A stretch of DNA of 64,000 nucleotides from Cryptoclostridium sp036644995 (GCA_036644995.1 JAVXOZ010000002.1:62001-126000), one strand, 5' to 3'. Positions 8,261-17,625 are shown, counted from the first letter of the stretch. Notes: generated from the sequence alone by a model not told the origin. Numbers and translations: made by a program.

Positions 8261-9352
8261 TTATGGTCTGGGAATTTGCTGGGTAATGCAGTGGATATTG
8301 CCGCCGCCCAAGAGAATTTCTCTGGCATATATCCCCACAATTTCACGGTTGGGGAAGCATTTTTTTAAGGTTTCTGCGGCTTTTTCGTCGTTGGGGTCTT
8401 TAAATTTGGGATAAATAACAGCATTGTTGCAAATGTAAAAATTTACATAAGATGCCGCTAAGCGATCTCCTTCAACTCTGGGGAGTGTGCCGTTTACTGC
8501 ATCTACACCTTGACTTTCTTCTTCGGTGATGAGGATGGGTTTGGGTAGGAGCATTTTGTGCACGTTTAATTTTCTGCCTTTGGCATCGGTGGAATTTTCC
8601 AAAACCTTTAAGCAGTTGGCGGAAATTTCATATTGAGGGTCGTTTTTATCCTCTGTCCAAGCTAAAATAACTTCACCCGGAGCGGCATAGGAAAAAATAT
8701 TGTCCACATGGCCATTGGTTTCATCATTGTAGATGCCGTTTTTAAGCCAGATGATTTTTTCCAGTCCCAAGTATTCTTTAAGTGTGTTTTCAATTTCTTC
8801 TTTGGACATATGGGGATTTCTGCCTTGACTTAAAAGGCATTCCTCCGTGGTAATTAAGGTGCCTTCACCGTCTGTGTGGATGCTGCCGCCTTCTAAAATA
8901 AATTCATCTAAAGGGTAGTAATTTAGCCGCTCCGCTTCGCAAACTTTTTGTGCCAAGGCATCATCTTTATCCCAAGGAAAATATAGTCCGTCCACTAAGC
9001 CGCCCCAAGCATTAAAACGCCAATCTACACCACGGGTTTCTTTGCCGTTTACCACACAGGTAGGGCCGCAATCACGTACCCAAGCATCGTCATTGGCAAT
9101 TTCTAAAACTCTGACGTTATAGGGGAGCATTCCACGGGCATTGGCATATTGATCGGAATTTACCGCCACTGTAACTTCTTCAAATTTGCTGATTGCCGTT
9201 GCTACCTCTGTGAATACTTTTTGGGCGGGTTTGCCACCTAAACGCCAGTTATCTGTGCGTTGGGGCCAGATGATATAAGTGCTTTGGTGGGGTTCAAATT
9301 CCCCGGGCATACGAAAACCGTCTGCTTTGGGGCTTGTTTCAAATGCTCTCAT
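8261..9352 (-). CDS. aguA: Agmatine deiminase
   Basis: Hydrolyses agmatine to N-carbamoylputrescine and ammonia; a guanidino-group-modifying enzyme of the PPAD/agmatine deiminase family. At 363 residues the length is normal. The catalytic Cys is in GGGNIHCITQQIP (Cys355), and the family's WVRDCGPT and EGGSIHTDGEGT segments are present. The start codon directly follows the aguD stop codon with no gap, and its AAGGAG site lies inside the end of aguD, so translation is probably coupled. It works with ptcA and arcC. Confidence 0.96.
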   Translation of the reverse strand: MRAFETSPKADGFRMPGEFEPHQSTYIIWPQRTDNWRLGGKPAQKVFTEVATAISKFEEVTVAVNSDQYANARGMLPYNVRVLEIANDDAWVRDCGPTCVVNGKETRGVDWRFNAWGGLVDGLYFPWDKDDALAQKVCEAERLNYYPLDEFILEGGSIHTDGEGTLITTEECLLSQGRNPHMSKEEIENTLKEYLGLEKIIWLKNGIYNDETNGHVDNIFSYAAPGEVILAWTEDKNDPQYEISANCLKVLENSTDAKGRKLNVHKMLLPKPILITEEESQGVDAVNGTLPRVEGDRLAASYVNFYICNNAVIYPKFKDPNDEKAAETLKKCFPNREIVGIYAREILLGGGNIHCITQQIPRP

Positions 9353-10726
9353 TTATTTATCTCCTTTTTCAAGTTTTTTTACGCTTTGGGCGGCTATTAT
9401 TTCACCGATGACAACAGCCAAAACCGTGCCTGCTAAAATCGGAATTTTTAAGCCCAGCTCCTCGGGGTCTAAGCTTAAGGGCACTGCACTTAAAACCGTG
9501 GCAATGATGAGTAAACCAAAGGGTACCCATGTCATTAAGGATAGCTTTACTTTGCCGCCGCTGATTTTAAAGGGTCTGTGGATATCCGGCTCGGTTTTGC
9601 GGAGCTTTAAAAATGCCGGGAAAATTAAAATATAGGAAATTAAAAGGGTAATCATATTTAAGGAAAAGAAGCTCCAAAATAAATCTTCACTGGGGATTAA
9701 CGGCGCAGCTAAAACCATAACACTGGCTATTACCCCATTCATGATATTGGCACCCAAAGGCATTTTGTTCTTTTTATTTTCCGAGGCAAAAACCTTGGGC
9801 ATACTTTTATCTTGGGCGGCATATTGTGCCACATAGTTTACACCCAAAGACCAAGAAATTGGGTTGGCAATAATGGTGTAAAGAAATACCAAACCAAAAA
9901 GCAGCAGTAAAATTCCTGAGGTTTGCCCTGTTAGCATCATAAAGCTTTCAATTAAGCCGTTGGATGTGGTTAAATTCTCCACAGGGATGGCTACGCTGAT
10001 GCCAAATGCTGTTAATATATAAAAACCTGCAATGAGGCAACCGCCAATTATTATGGCTTTTGGTATGTCCTTGGCAGGGTTTTTCATATCACCTGCAAAG
10101 GTAGTTACCACCTCAAAGCCCATGAAATTAAAGAGGATAACGGCGATGAATGAAAGGCTCATAATATCAAAGGATGGTAACATGGATTGTACGGTAAATT
10201 CATTGGCTACACCTTTGGTTAATGCCACGTAGATACCTAATCCACCCAAAAGCAGCATAATACCTGCTTTGAAAAAAGCGGCGATGTTTAAAATCCATTT
10301 ACTTTCGGAAACCGGGTAAAAGCTTACACCTACCACCAGCCAAATATATAGTAGCTGTATGGCTAAAATCCAAAATATGGGGATATCCCAACCGGTAATT
10401 TGCAGTAAAATATCGGTGAAGAGCACTGCCAAAGAACCCATCCACAGGGGAAAGTTAATATAATAATACCAAGCTACTCTGGAGCCCCATTTGTGACCAA
10501 AGGCTCTTTTTACCCAATCGTAAATTCCCCCTTCATCTTCATAGGTGGTGCCCAATTCTGCGGATATTAAGCCATAAGGCAGAAAAAAGCCGATGAGGAG
10601 CACCAGCCACCAGAAAAATTGAGCGTTGCCTATTACCGCAGCAGGAGCCGCACTCTCCACCACCAAAACAATGCAAACTGCGGCTAATACTGCATCAAAT
10701 AGGCGAAATTCTTTCTTTTTGGACAT
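9353..10726 (-). CDS. aguD: Agmatine/putrescine antiporter, APC family
   Basis: A 457-residue membrane protein with about 12 hydrophobic segments of the amino acid-polyamine-organocation superfamily. Its place between ptcA and aguA is that of AguD in the Enterococcus agmatine operon, so exchange of external agmatine for internal putrescine is the likely role; the family alone does not prove the substrate. The N-terminus has the alternating small-residue pattern of TM1 (AAPAAVIGNAQFFWW) and an ELGTTYEDEGGIYDWV stretch around TM2. It starts 12 nt after the ptcA stop with an AAGGGGG site. Confidence 0.88.
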   Translation of the reverse strand: MSKKKEFRLFDAVLAAVCIVLVVESAAPAAVIGNAQFFWWLVLLIGFFLPYGLISAELGTTYEDEGGIYDWVKRAFGHKWGSRVAWYYYINFPLWMGSLAVLFTDILLQITGWDIPIFWILAIQLLYIWLVVGVSFYPVSESKWILNIAAFFKAGIMLLLGGLGIYVALTKGVANEFTVQSMLPSFDIMSLSFIAVILFNFMGFEVVTTFAGDMKNPAKDIPKAIIIGGCLIAGFYILTAFGISVAIPVENLTTSNGLIESFMMLTGQTSGILLLLFGLVFLYTIIANPISWSLGVNYVAQYAAQDKSMPKVFASENKKNKMPLGANIMNGVIASVMVLAAPLIPSEDLFWSFFSLNMITLLISYILIFPAFLKLRKTEPDIHRPFKISGGKVKLSLMTWVPFGLLIIATVLSAVPLSLDPEELGLKIPILAGTVLAVVIGEIIAAQSVKKLEKGDK

Positions 10727-10738
10727 TCAAAAGCCCCC

Positions 10739-11749
10739 TTAGAATATTTCTGCCAATAAGGCGTCAATTTTATGTTTTGCGGTGTGAATGGCATATTCCG
10801 CAGGGTTGGCAACGCCCAAAAGATATACAAGAATTGCCCGCATTGCGGTTAAGCGGTTTTCTGCTTGGTCAAAGGCAATGGAATGGGCACCATCCAAGGC
10901 TTCATCTGTAATTTCTTCCCCACGGGAGGCAGGCAGGCAGTGGAGCAATTTTACTGTGGGTTTGGCTTTTTTCAGCATATCCTCGGTAACTTGGAATTTT
11001 GGCATGAAGATGTTTAAGCGTTCTTCCTTGGATAATTCCGCATTGTAAAGCCCATACCAAACATCGGTGTATATGAAATCTGCACCTTCCAGTGCGGTAT
11101 CTGCATTATCCGAAAGGGTAAAAGACCCACCGGAAATTTTGCAGTTTTCTTTGGCAATTTCTTGAAATTCATTATTTAATTGGTGGGTATTAGGGCCAAA
11201 CTGGGTGAAGTGCATACCCATTTTAGTGGTAATCATTGCGGTGGAAGCACAAACCTGGGTGGCATCACCCACAAATACTATTTTTAAATCGTTAAACCGT
11301 GCATTGGCAGGTTTGTGCTCAAAAATTGTGGTGATATCCCCAATTTCTTGGGTGGGATGGTTGTAATCGGACATGGCATTTATCACAGGGATGGTGGCGT
11401 GTTGTGCTAAACCTGCCACTGTTTTATGCTGATCTACCCTTGCCATGATGATATCCACCAACCGAGAGAGGACACGGGCGGTATCCTCCATGGTTTCGTG
11501 GCCCCCTAATTGGATTTGCCCCGGTGCCAGATATTGGGCATGGCCCCCTAATTGAGTCATTGCTGTTTCAAAGGAAACCCTGGTGCGTGTGGAGCTTTGC
11601 TCAAAAACCATGCCCAAAGTTTTGTTTGCCAAAAGTGGCGGATAGTAACCATCTTTTATGGATTTTTTTAAACCTACACCTAAATGAATCATTTTTAAAA
11701 TGTCCTGCTTGGTGTAATCTTTTGTGGTGACTAAATCTTTTTGTTTCAT
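10739..11749 (-). CDS. ptcA: Putrescine carbamoyltransferase
   Basis: Phosphorolyses N-carbamoylputrescine to putrescine and carbamoyl phosphate. The 336-residue protein shows SSTRTRVSFE for carbamoyl phosphate, HPTQEIGD, and HCLPASRGEEITDE. DVWYGLYNAELSKEER separates putrescine from ornithine carbamoyltransferases as I recall, and the operon supports this; the ORF alone could be mislabelled argF. ATG at 11749 is chosen because GGAGG precedes it by 6 nt. It is the first gene of the operon (aguB in Enterococcus). No regulator of the AguR type is next to it. Confidence 0.93.
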   Translation of the reverse strand: MKQKDLVTTKDYTKQDILKMIHLGVGLKKSIKDGYYPPLLANKTLGMVFEQSSTRTRVSFETAMTQLGGHAQYLAPGQIQLGGHETMEDTARVLSRLVDIIMARVDQHKTVAGLAQHATIPVINAMSDYNHPTQEIGDITTIFEHKPANARFNDLKIVFVGDATQVCASTAMITTKMGMHFTQFGPNTHQLNNEFQEIAKENCKISGGSFTLSDNADTALEGADFIYTDVWYGLYNAELSKEERLNIFMPKFQVTEDMLKKAKPTVKLLHCLPASRGEEITDEALDGAHSIAFDQAENRLTAMRAILVYLLGVANPAEYAIHTAKHKIDALLAEIF

Positions 11750-11847
11750 AATAACCTCCAATTTCTTTTGGTTAATATACCCATAGAATTGTGGTTTATG
11801 TAAAAGAGAAGTGGGACTTTTTGACAAAAAATTAAAGCAAGAAAGAC

Positions 11848-11876
11848 TTGCCAAGAAAAGTACTTTATGCTAAACT
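11848..11876 (+). promoter_or_regulatory. Candidate promoter of the ABC importer operon
   Basis: TTGCCA (11848-11853), 17 nt, TAAACT (11871-11876). It would start transcription about 120 nt before the terminator-like hairpin at 11995. It is read from sequence only; -35 and -10 each differ from consensus in one or two places. Confidence 0.45.
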
Positions 11877-11882
11877 GTGTTT

Positions 11883-12026
11883 TGTAATGAGGCATACATG
11901 AAGTGTGCTCGATATAGTTTATAAATCCTTTTGATAGATAAACTTTGGTACCTATCTCGGAAAAGTTAAATATTGTATAAATATGTGAAGTATGGAGCTT
12001 CCTCTTTTTGAGGGAGCTCTTTTTTA
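11883..12026 (+). promoter_or_regulatory. Leader with terminator-like hairpin before the ABC importer (possible attenuator)
   Basis: GAGCTTCCTC (11995-12004) pairs with GAGGGAGCTC (12010-12019) and is followed by TTTTTT, an intrinsic terminator on the + strand. No + strand gene lies upstream that it could end, so it would act inside the leader of the importer operon. Upstream, AGTTTAT (11916-11922) pairs with ATAAACT (11938-11944). I do not recognise a known riboswitch class. Confidence 0.5.
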
Positions 12027-12056
12027 TTAATTAATGTAAATTTAAGGAGAGAAAAA

Positions 12057-13670
12057 ATGAAAAAGAAACTGTTACTTGTATTATGTTGTGTATTTGCCTT
12101 GGTGGCATTTACAGCTTGCGGTGGTGGGGGTAAGGATGCTGATACTGCCAAAAATGATGGTTCTACTGTTACCGTGGCTATGGGGGTTAATTCCGAGCCT
12201 ACGGCAGGGTTTGACACATCTGCCAACTGGGGATGTGCAGAACATTGCCATGAGCCATTGATTCAAAGTACCTTGGTAAACACCGATAAAGACATGAATA
12301 TTGTTAATGATTTGGCAACGGAATATGGGGTTAGTGACGATTTATTAACTTGGACATTTAAAATCCGTGATGATGTGAAATTCACCGATGGGGAAGCACT
12401 CACCGCCAAAGATGTTGCTTTTACCTTTAACACCATTAAAAATTCCAAAAATTCCGAATTGGACTTGGAAATGATGGATAAAGCCGTGGCAGTGGACAAT
12501 ACCACCGTGGAATTGCAATTAAACAAACCTTTTAACGCTTTACTTTATTCCGTGGCTGTGGTTGGGATTATGCCTGAACACGCTTATGGTAAAGATTATG
12601 CGGAAAATCCCATCGGTTCAGGGAGATATATGCTGGAACAATGGGATAAAGGGCAACAGATTATTTTAAAAGCCAACCCGGATTATTATGGTGAAGCACC
12701 TAAAATGAAAAAAGTTATAGTGGTATTTATGGCAGAAGATGCAGCTTTGGCTGCGGCTAAAAAAGGTGAAGTTGATATTGCCTACACTGCCGCCACATAC
12801 AGCGACCAAAAAATTGACGGCTATAAATTAGAAGCAGTAAAATCCGTGGACAGCCGTGGTATTTCCTTACCCACAGAACCAGCAGGTGGCACTAAAACAG
12901 AGGATGATGTAACCTATAAGGTGGGTAATAATGTAACCTCAGATTTGGCTATTCGTCAAGCTATGAACTATGCTGTGGACCGTGAAGCTATGATGCAGAA
13001 TGTGCTCAATGGCTATGGTACTGTGGCTTACAGCGTATCCGATGGTATGCCTTGGTCATCCCCGGATATGAAAGTGGAAACTGATGTGGAAAAAGCAAAA
13101 ACTATTTTAAAAGATGGCGGTTGGGTTGATGGCGATGGCGACGGCATTTTGGAAAAAGATGGTCAAAAAGCTGAATTTACCTTGTATTACAGTGCCGATG
13201 ATTCTGTGCGCCAAGGTATTGCCGCTGAATTTGCCAATCAAATGAAAAATATAGGTATAAATATTACATATAAAGGTGCAAGCTGGGATGATCTTTACCC
13301 CCATCAATACAGTGATGCCGTGGTTTGGGGTTGGGGTGCCAACTCCCCTGCGGAAACCTATAATCTTTATTACAGCAAAGGCTGGGGCAACTTCCCCTGC
13401 TACAACAGCGAAACTGTGGATAAATATTTGAACCAAGCACTATCCACCAAAAATATTGAAGATTCCTATGAATTATGGCAAAAAGCACAGTGGGACGGAA
13501 AATCCGGTGTTGCTCCCCAAGGTGCGGCTACCTGGGTTTGGTTTGGCAATGTGGATCACCTGTATTTTACCCGTGAAGGATTAAATATCGGGGAACAAAA
13601 ATTACATCCCCATGGTCATGGTTGGTCTTTGGTTAACAATGTGGATACTTGGACTTGGGAAACCAAATAA
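12057..13670 (+). CDS. ABC importer substrate-binding lipoprotein, family 5 (peptide/nickel type)
   Basis: A 537-residue extracellular solute-binding protein of the SBP_bac_5 family. The N-terminus is a lipoprotein signal peptide: positive start, hydrophobic core, and lipobox FTAC with Cys21 as the lipid anchor. The mature part has the family layout: EPLIQSTL near the start, a WTFKIRDDVKFTDGEALTAKD segment interrupted as usual, and AIRQAMNYAVDREAMMQ in the second lobe. Family members bind peptides, nickel or metal chelates. The partner ATPase has a His-rich tail, so a metal or metallophore is my preferred guess, not shown by the sequence. It leads a five-gene operon and has an AAGGAGAG site 6 nt upstream. 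Confidence 0.88.
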   Translation: MKKKLLLVLCCVFALVAFTACGGGGKDADTAKNDGSTVTVAMGVNSEPTAGFDTSANWGCAEHCHEPLIQSTLVNTDKDMNIVNDLATEYGVSDDLLTWTFKIRDDVKFTDGEALTAKDVAFTFNTIKNSKNSELDLEMMDKAVAVDNTTVELQLNKPFNALLYSVAVVGIMPEHAYGKDYAENPIGSGRYMLEQWDKGQQIILKANPDYYGEAPKMKKVIVVFMAEDAALAAAKKGEVDIAYTAATYSDQKIDGYKLEAVKSVDSRGISLPTEPAGGTKTEDDVTYKVGNNVTSDLAIRQAMNYAVDREAMMQNVLNGYGTVAYSVSDGMPWSSPDMKVETDVEKAKTILKDGGWVDGDGDGILEKDGQKAEFTLYYSADDSVRQGIAAEFANQMKNIGINITYKGASWDDLYPHQYSDAVVWGWGANSPAETYNLYYSKGWGNFPCYNSETVDKYLNQALSTKNIEDSYELWQKAQWDGKSGVAPQGAATWVWFGNVDHLYFTREGLNIGEQKLHPHGHGWSLVNNVDTWTWETK

Positions 13671-13786
13671 ATTAACCAAATATATTACAGTAATTTGTGA
13701 TACAATGGCATAATTATTAAGTAGACATCTGAATTTAATCAATCTATAATAAACTTAAACTATGTTAAATTATTTTGAAAAGACTT

Positions 13787-13902
13787 TGGGCTTTTGAAAA
13801 ATATGATAATAGGTAAATTCGCCAATCCCACCTTGCTTATGCACAATAAAGCACACAGCAAGTTTTAGGGTTGGCGTGTTTCCCTGTTTTAGGCTTAAGC
13901 CA
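13787..13902 (+). repeat. Divergent hairpin D2
   Basis: CGCCAATCCC (13820-13829) pairs with GGGTTGGCG (13868-13876), and CTTGC with GCAAG. The apex CTTATGCACA-ATAAA-GCACACAGCA is a variant of the R-family apex. The outer arms are weaker and differ from both R and D1. It lies between the binding-protein gene and the first permease gene, where it could reduce read-through. Confidence 0.7.
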
Positions 13903-13947
13903 AAACGCACCACTTGTATGATTGCATTTTGTAGGACGAGGTTATTT

Positions 13948-14946
13948 ATGAATACCAAATATATTTTGGGCTTTGTGGGCAAAAACGTAATAAAGGCGAT
14001 AACACTTCTTTTAGGGGTAAGTATTGTTGCCTTTATTCTCGTTTCCTTATCACCCATAGACCCTGTGCAAATGAATGTTGGCTCCACAGCTTATAATAAT
14101 ATGAGTGGGGAAAAAAAAGCACAGTTGGAATCTTACTGGGGGGTTGATACACCACCTGTGGAACGCTATGTTAATTGGGCTACGGATTTTATCAAAGGGG
14201 ATATGGGGATTTCCTTGCGGTATAATGCCCCTGTTTCCGAGGTTATAGGGCATAAATTTTTAAATTCTATATTGCTAATGTCCATTGCTTGGGTGCTCTC
14301 CGGGGTATTTGGGTTTTTGCTGGGTATAATTTCCGGGGTTTACCGAGGGCGGCTGCCTGATAAAATAATCAAGGGCTATGCCCTAACCTTGGCAAGTACC
14401 CCCACATTTTGGTTTGCCCTTTTGATGCTTATGGTATTTTCGGTATTTTTGGGGTGGTTTCCCTTTGGGATGAGTGTGCCCATTGGGGTAAGTGCCGCAG
14501 ATGTAACTATATTTGATGGTTTGCAGCATTTAATTTTGCCTGCTATTACTTTAAGTATTGTGGGGGTTGCCAATATTACCCTGCATACCAGAGAAAAAAT
14601 GATTGATATTATGGAAAGCGATTATTTCCTTTTTGCTGTGGCTCGTGGTGAAAAAAAATGGAGCATTATCAAAAACCATGGTTTACGGAATATTCTTTTA
14701 CCGGCAATGACCTTGCAATTTGCCTCTATCAGTGAAATTTTTGGTGGTTCGGTATTGGTGGAACAGGTTTTTTCCTATCCCGGATTGGGTCAAGCTGCTA
14801 TTACCGCAGGTTTGGGCGGGGATGTTTCCCTGTTATTGGGCATTGCGGTGGTAAGTGCGGCAATGGTATTTACCGGTAATCTCATTGCCAATGTATTATA
14901 CGGGGTTATTGACCCCAGAATCAGAAGGGGGCAATTAAATGGCTAA
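13948..14946 (+). CDS. ABC importer permease, DppB/OppB/NikB type
   Basis: A 332-residue inner-membrane permease of the binding-protein-dependent transport family, with an N-terminal TM helix, an external domain, and then five further TM helices. The cytoplasmic EAA-like loop is FLFAVARGEKKWSIIKNHGL, which contacts the ATPase. The start at 13948 is chosen because AGGACGAGG precedes it and the residues further upstream lie in hairpin D2. The 3' end overlaps the next permease by 8 bp. Confidence 0.9.
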   Translation: MNTKYILGFVGKNVIKAITLLLGVSIVAFILVSLSPIDPVQMNVGSTAYNNMSGEKKAQLESYWGVDTPPVERYVNWATDFIKGDMGISLRYNAPVSEVIGHKFLNSILLMSIAWVLSGVFGFLLGIISGVYRGRLPDKIIKGYALTLASTPTFWFALLMLMVFSVFLGWFPFGMSVPIGVSAADVTIFDGLQHLILPAITLSIVGVANITLHTREKMIDIMESDYFLFAVARGEKKWSIIKNHGLRNILLPAMTLQFASISEIFGGSVLVEQVFSYPGLGQAAITAGLGGDVSLLLGIAVVSAAMVFTGNLIANVLYGVIDPRIRRGQLNG

Positions 14947-15814
14947 TTCAACATTTGTTCCCTCTGTTCCCATTTTGGCGGAGGCAAAAAGACCTCGATT
15001 TAATCAGCGTAAAAAAACCATATTTATATTTAGTTTTGCCGTGGCGTTTTTGGCGTTTATTACTGTGGCAGGTCTTTTATTGAAAGAAACCGCAATGTTT
15101 ACGGACTTTGCCCAAAAGAATTTGGCACCTACTTTTTCCCATATATTCGGCACAGATAGAATGGGCAGGGATATGCTTGCCAGAACCATAAAAGGTTTAT
15201 CCACCAGTATACTCATTGGTTTATTGGCATCTTCTGTTAGTGCTGTTATAGCTGCTATTTTAGGTACTATGGCGGCTACCATGGGTAAAAAGGTTGATGG
15301 TGCAATTACTTGGTTTATAGATTTAATGATGGGGATTCCCCATATTGTGCTTTTGGTTTTAATTTCCTATGCTATCGGTAAAGGTTTTTGGGGTGTTACC
15401 ATCGGGGTGGCAATTACCCACTGGCCAAGTCTTGCCCGTGTTATCCGTGGTGAGATATTGCAAATTAAAGAATCACCTTATGTTAAGGTTGCGGCTCGCT
15501 TAGGGCAAAATCCCTTAAAAATTGCCATAAAACATATGATTCCCCATATTTTCCCTCAATTTTTAGTGGGCTTGGTGCTGTTGTTTCCCCATGCGATTCT
15601 CCATGAAGCCTCGGTTACTTTTTTAGGCTTTGGTTTATCACCGGAGCAGCCTGCTATTGGGGTTATTTTATCCGAAAGTATGTCCTATCTTTCCACAGGT
15701 ATGTGGTGGTTGGCATTTTTCCCGGGTTTGGCTTTGATTCTTACCGTGGTGCTATTTGATATGGCAGGTGGCAGCTTGCGTAAGCTTATAGACCCATATA
15801 GTGCACAGGATTAA
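14939..15814 (+). CDS. ABC importer permease, DppC/OppC/NikC type
   Basis: A 291-residue second permease that would pair with the preceding one to form the transmembrane channel. It has the OppC-type N-terminal TM helix, the short FGTDRMGRDMLARTI motif typical of DppC/NikC, and an EAA loop near YVKVAARLGQNPLKIAIKHM. It overlaps the upstream gene by 8 bp, and the ATPase gene follows after 16 bp. Confidence 0.9.
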   Translation: MANSTFVPSVPILAEAKRPRFNQRKKTIFIFSFAVAFLAFITVAGLLLKETAMFTDFAQKNLAPTFSHIFGTDRMGRDMLARTIKGLSTSILIGLLASSVSAVIAAILGTMAATMGKKVDGAITWFIDLMMGIPHIVLLVLISYAIGKGFWGVTIGVAITHWPSLARVIRGEILQIKESPYVKVAARLGQNPLKIAIKHMIPHIFPQFLVGLVLLFPHAILHEASVTFLGFGLSPEQPAIGVILSESMSYLSTGMWWLAFFPGLALILTVVLFDMAGGSLRKLIDPYSAQD

Positions 15815-15830
15815 GGGGAGGTAGATAAAA

Positions 15831-16841
15831 ATGAGTTGTTTGGACAAAAGACACGTTTTAGAAATAGAAGATCTTTCCATCTCCTTTACTCAATATGAAA
15901 AAGGTTTAAAACAAATAGATTTACAGGTTATTTCCAATCTTAATGTATCGGTGCATGAAGGGGAAATAGTGGCGGTGGTGGGTGCCAGTGGCTCGGGAAA
16001 AAGCTTACTTGCCCATGCGGTGCTGGGACTTTTACCACCCAATGCCAATGTACAGGGAAAAATATATTTTGATGATGAATTGATGAGTGCGGAGCGGATA
16101 AAAGAGCTGCGTGGTGAAAATATCGCTTTGGTACCCCAAAGTGTTAATTATCTGGACCCTTTAATGAAAGTTGGCAGACAAGTGCGGAAAAGCAGAAGGG
16201 ATAAGCAGTTTGTAAATGCCCAACAAGATTTATTTAAACGCTATGATTTGGATAAACGCACCGATGAGCTGTTTCCCTTTGAATTATCCGGTGGTATGGC
16301 TCGTAGGGTGCTTTTATCCTCTGCTTTGATGGAAAGCCCACAGCTTATTATTGCTGATGAACCAACCCCAGGTATGCACCTTTCTTTGGCTAAAAAAGCC
16401 ATGGCGGATTTTCGCAAATTTGCCAATGAAGGCAATGGGGTTTTGCTCATTACCCACGATATTGAATTGGCTTTTGAGGTGGCGGATCGCATTGCTGTTT
16501 TTTATGCAGGAACCACTGTGGAAGAAGCAAAAATAGAAGATTTTAAAAGCGAAGAAACCTTGCGACATCCCTACACCAAGGCTTTATGGCGAGCTTTGCC
16601 CCAAAATGGTTTTCAGGCATTGCCGGGAAATCAACCCTATGTGAAGGATATGCCACGGGGTTGCCCTTTTGCGCCCAGATGCAGTGAATTTACCCCGGAA
16701 TGTGAAGGGGAGATACCCTTAAAAATTGTGCGTTGCGGTACTGTGCGTTGTATTCATGGTGACCCTGCCGAGGTTCATCAGCATCATCAGCATGGAGATA
16801 AATTCCACCATCATCATGGAGGGGAGTGTCATTCAGAATGA
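15831..16841 (+). CDS. ABC importer ATPase, DppD/NikD type, with His-rich tail
   Basis: A 336-residue ATP-binding subunit. Walker A is GASGSGKSLL, the signature is LSGGMARRVLL, and Walker B is LIIADEPTPGM, followed by the switch His in LLITHD. The C-terminal CPFAPRCSEFTPEC motif is typical of oligopeptide/nickel ATPases. The last 27 residues hold nine histidines (VHQHHQH and FHHHHGGECH), an unusual tail that could bind Ni2+, Co2+ or Zn2+. The stop overlaps the next start as ATGA. A metal function is inference. Confidence 0.88.
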   Translation: MSCLDKRHVLEIEDLSISFTQYEKGLKQIDLQVISNLNVSVHEGEIVAVVGASGSGKSLLAHAVLGLLPPNANVQGKIYFDDELMSAERIKELRGENIALVPQSVNYLDPLMKVGRQVRKSRRDKQFVNAQQDLFKRYDLDKRTDELFPFELSGGMARRVLLSSALMESPQLIIADEPTPGMHLSLAKKAMADFRKFANEGNGVLLITHDIELAFEVADRIAVFYAGTTVEEAKIEDFKSEETLRHPYTKALWRALPQNGFQALPGNQPYVKDMPRGCPFAPRCSEFTPECEGEIPLKIVRCGTVRCIHGDPAEVHQHHQHGDKFHHHHGGECHSE

Positions 16842-17461
16842 TTTTAGAAGCTAAAAATATTACATATGGCTATAAAAAAAATCAAGAGCCGGTGATAAAA
16901 AACTTTAACCTTGTGGCAAAAAGTCAAGAGCGGGTAGGGATTTTAGCTCCCAGCGGCTTTGGGAAAACCACACTTTGCCAACTGTTATCGGGATATTTGT
17001 ATCCCAACAGCGGTGAGGTGCTTTTAGATGGTAAACCATTGCCCAAAAAAGGTTATTGCCCTGTACAAATGATATGGCAACATCCGGAAAGAGTGGTAAA
17101 TCCCCGTATGCGTATGGGGGATACCTTGGAAGAAGGCTTTGAAATTTCATCACGGATAATTGAAGGCTTGGGTATTGAAAAAGATTGGTATAATCGCTAT
17201 CCCGGGGAAATTAGCGGTGGGGAAATGCAGCGGTTTTGTATTGCCCGTGCCTTGGGTGAAAAAACAAAATTTATCTTAGCAGATGAAATAAGCACCATGC
17301 TGGATTTGATTACCCAAAGCCAAATTTGGAATTTTTTACTCCAAGAAGTTGAAGAACGAGGTATTGGACTTATTGCGGTAACCCACAGCGATTCCTTAAT
17401 GAACAGAGTGGCAACGAGAATAGTTAATTTAGACAGCAATATTGAACAAGATTTGATATAA
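16838..17461 (+). CDS. ABC importer ATPase, DppF/NikE type
   Basis: A 207-residue second ATP-binding subunit that would pair with the upstream one. Walker A is APSGFGKTTL, the signature ISGGEMQRFCIARAL, Walker B ILADEIS. It is short: it ends soon after the switch His (AVTHSD) and lacks the CPxAxRC tail. ATG at 16838 forms an ATGA overlap with the upstream stop; GTG at 16826 is another possible start, but it is almost inside the GGAGGGG site (16818-16824). Part of that site also codes for the His tail of the upstream protein. Confidence 0.85.
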   Translation: MILEAKNITYGYKKNQEPVIKNFNLVAKSQERVGILAPSGFGKTTLCQLLSGYLYPNSGEVLLDGKPLPKKGYCPVQMIWQHPERVVNPRMRMGDTLEEGFEISSRIIEGLGIEKDWYNRYPGEISGGEMQRFCIARALGEKTKFILADEISTMLDLITQSQIWNFLLQEVEERGIGLIAVTHSDSLMNRVATRIVNLDSNIEQDLI

Positions 17462-17625
17462 AACCTCGGATTGTAAAAGATATGATGTGAAATTGTGTGG
17501 CAAAAAAATCCCTGAGGTTAAAATTGCTTATTATTGACTTTTTCGGGGAAAATTGATTTTATCCATAGTATTTACAGCTATTTACAGTATGTGCGAGGCT
17601 TTTTTGATAAGTAATTAAAATAATG

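Noticed and set aside
10739..11749. Ornithine carbamoyltransferase (argF/arcB)
   Set aside because: The HCLP motif is shared by both, but the DVWYGLYNAELS segment and the agmatine deiminase and carbamate kinase neighbours favour putrescine carbamoyltransferase.
13670..13947. N-terminal extension of the first permease (24 residues)
   Set aside because: It would be coded by hairpin D2, while ATG 13948 has its own AGGACGAGG site and begins a proper TM helix.
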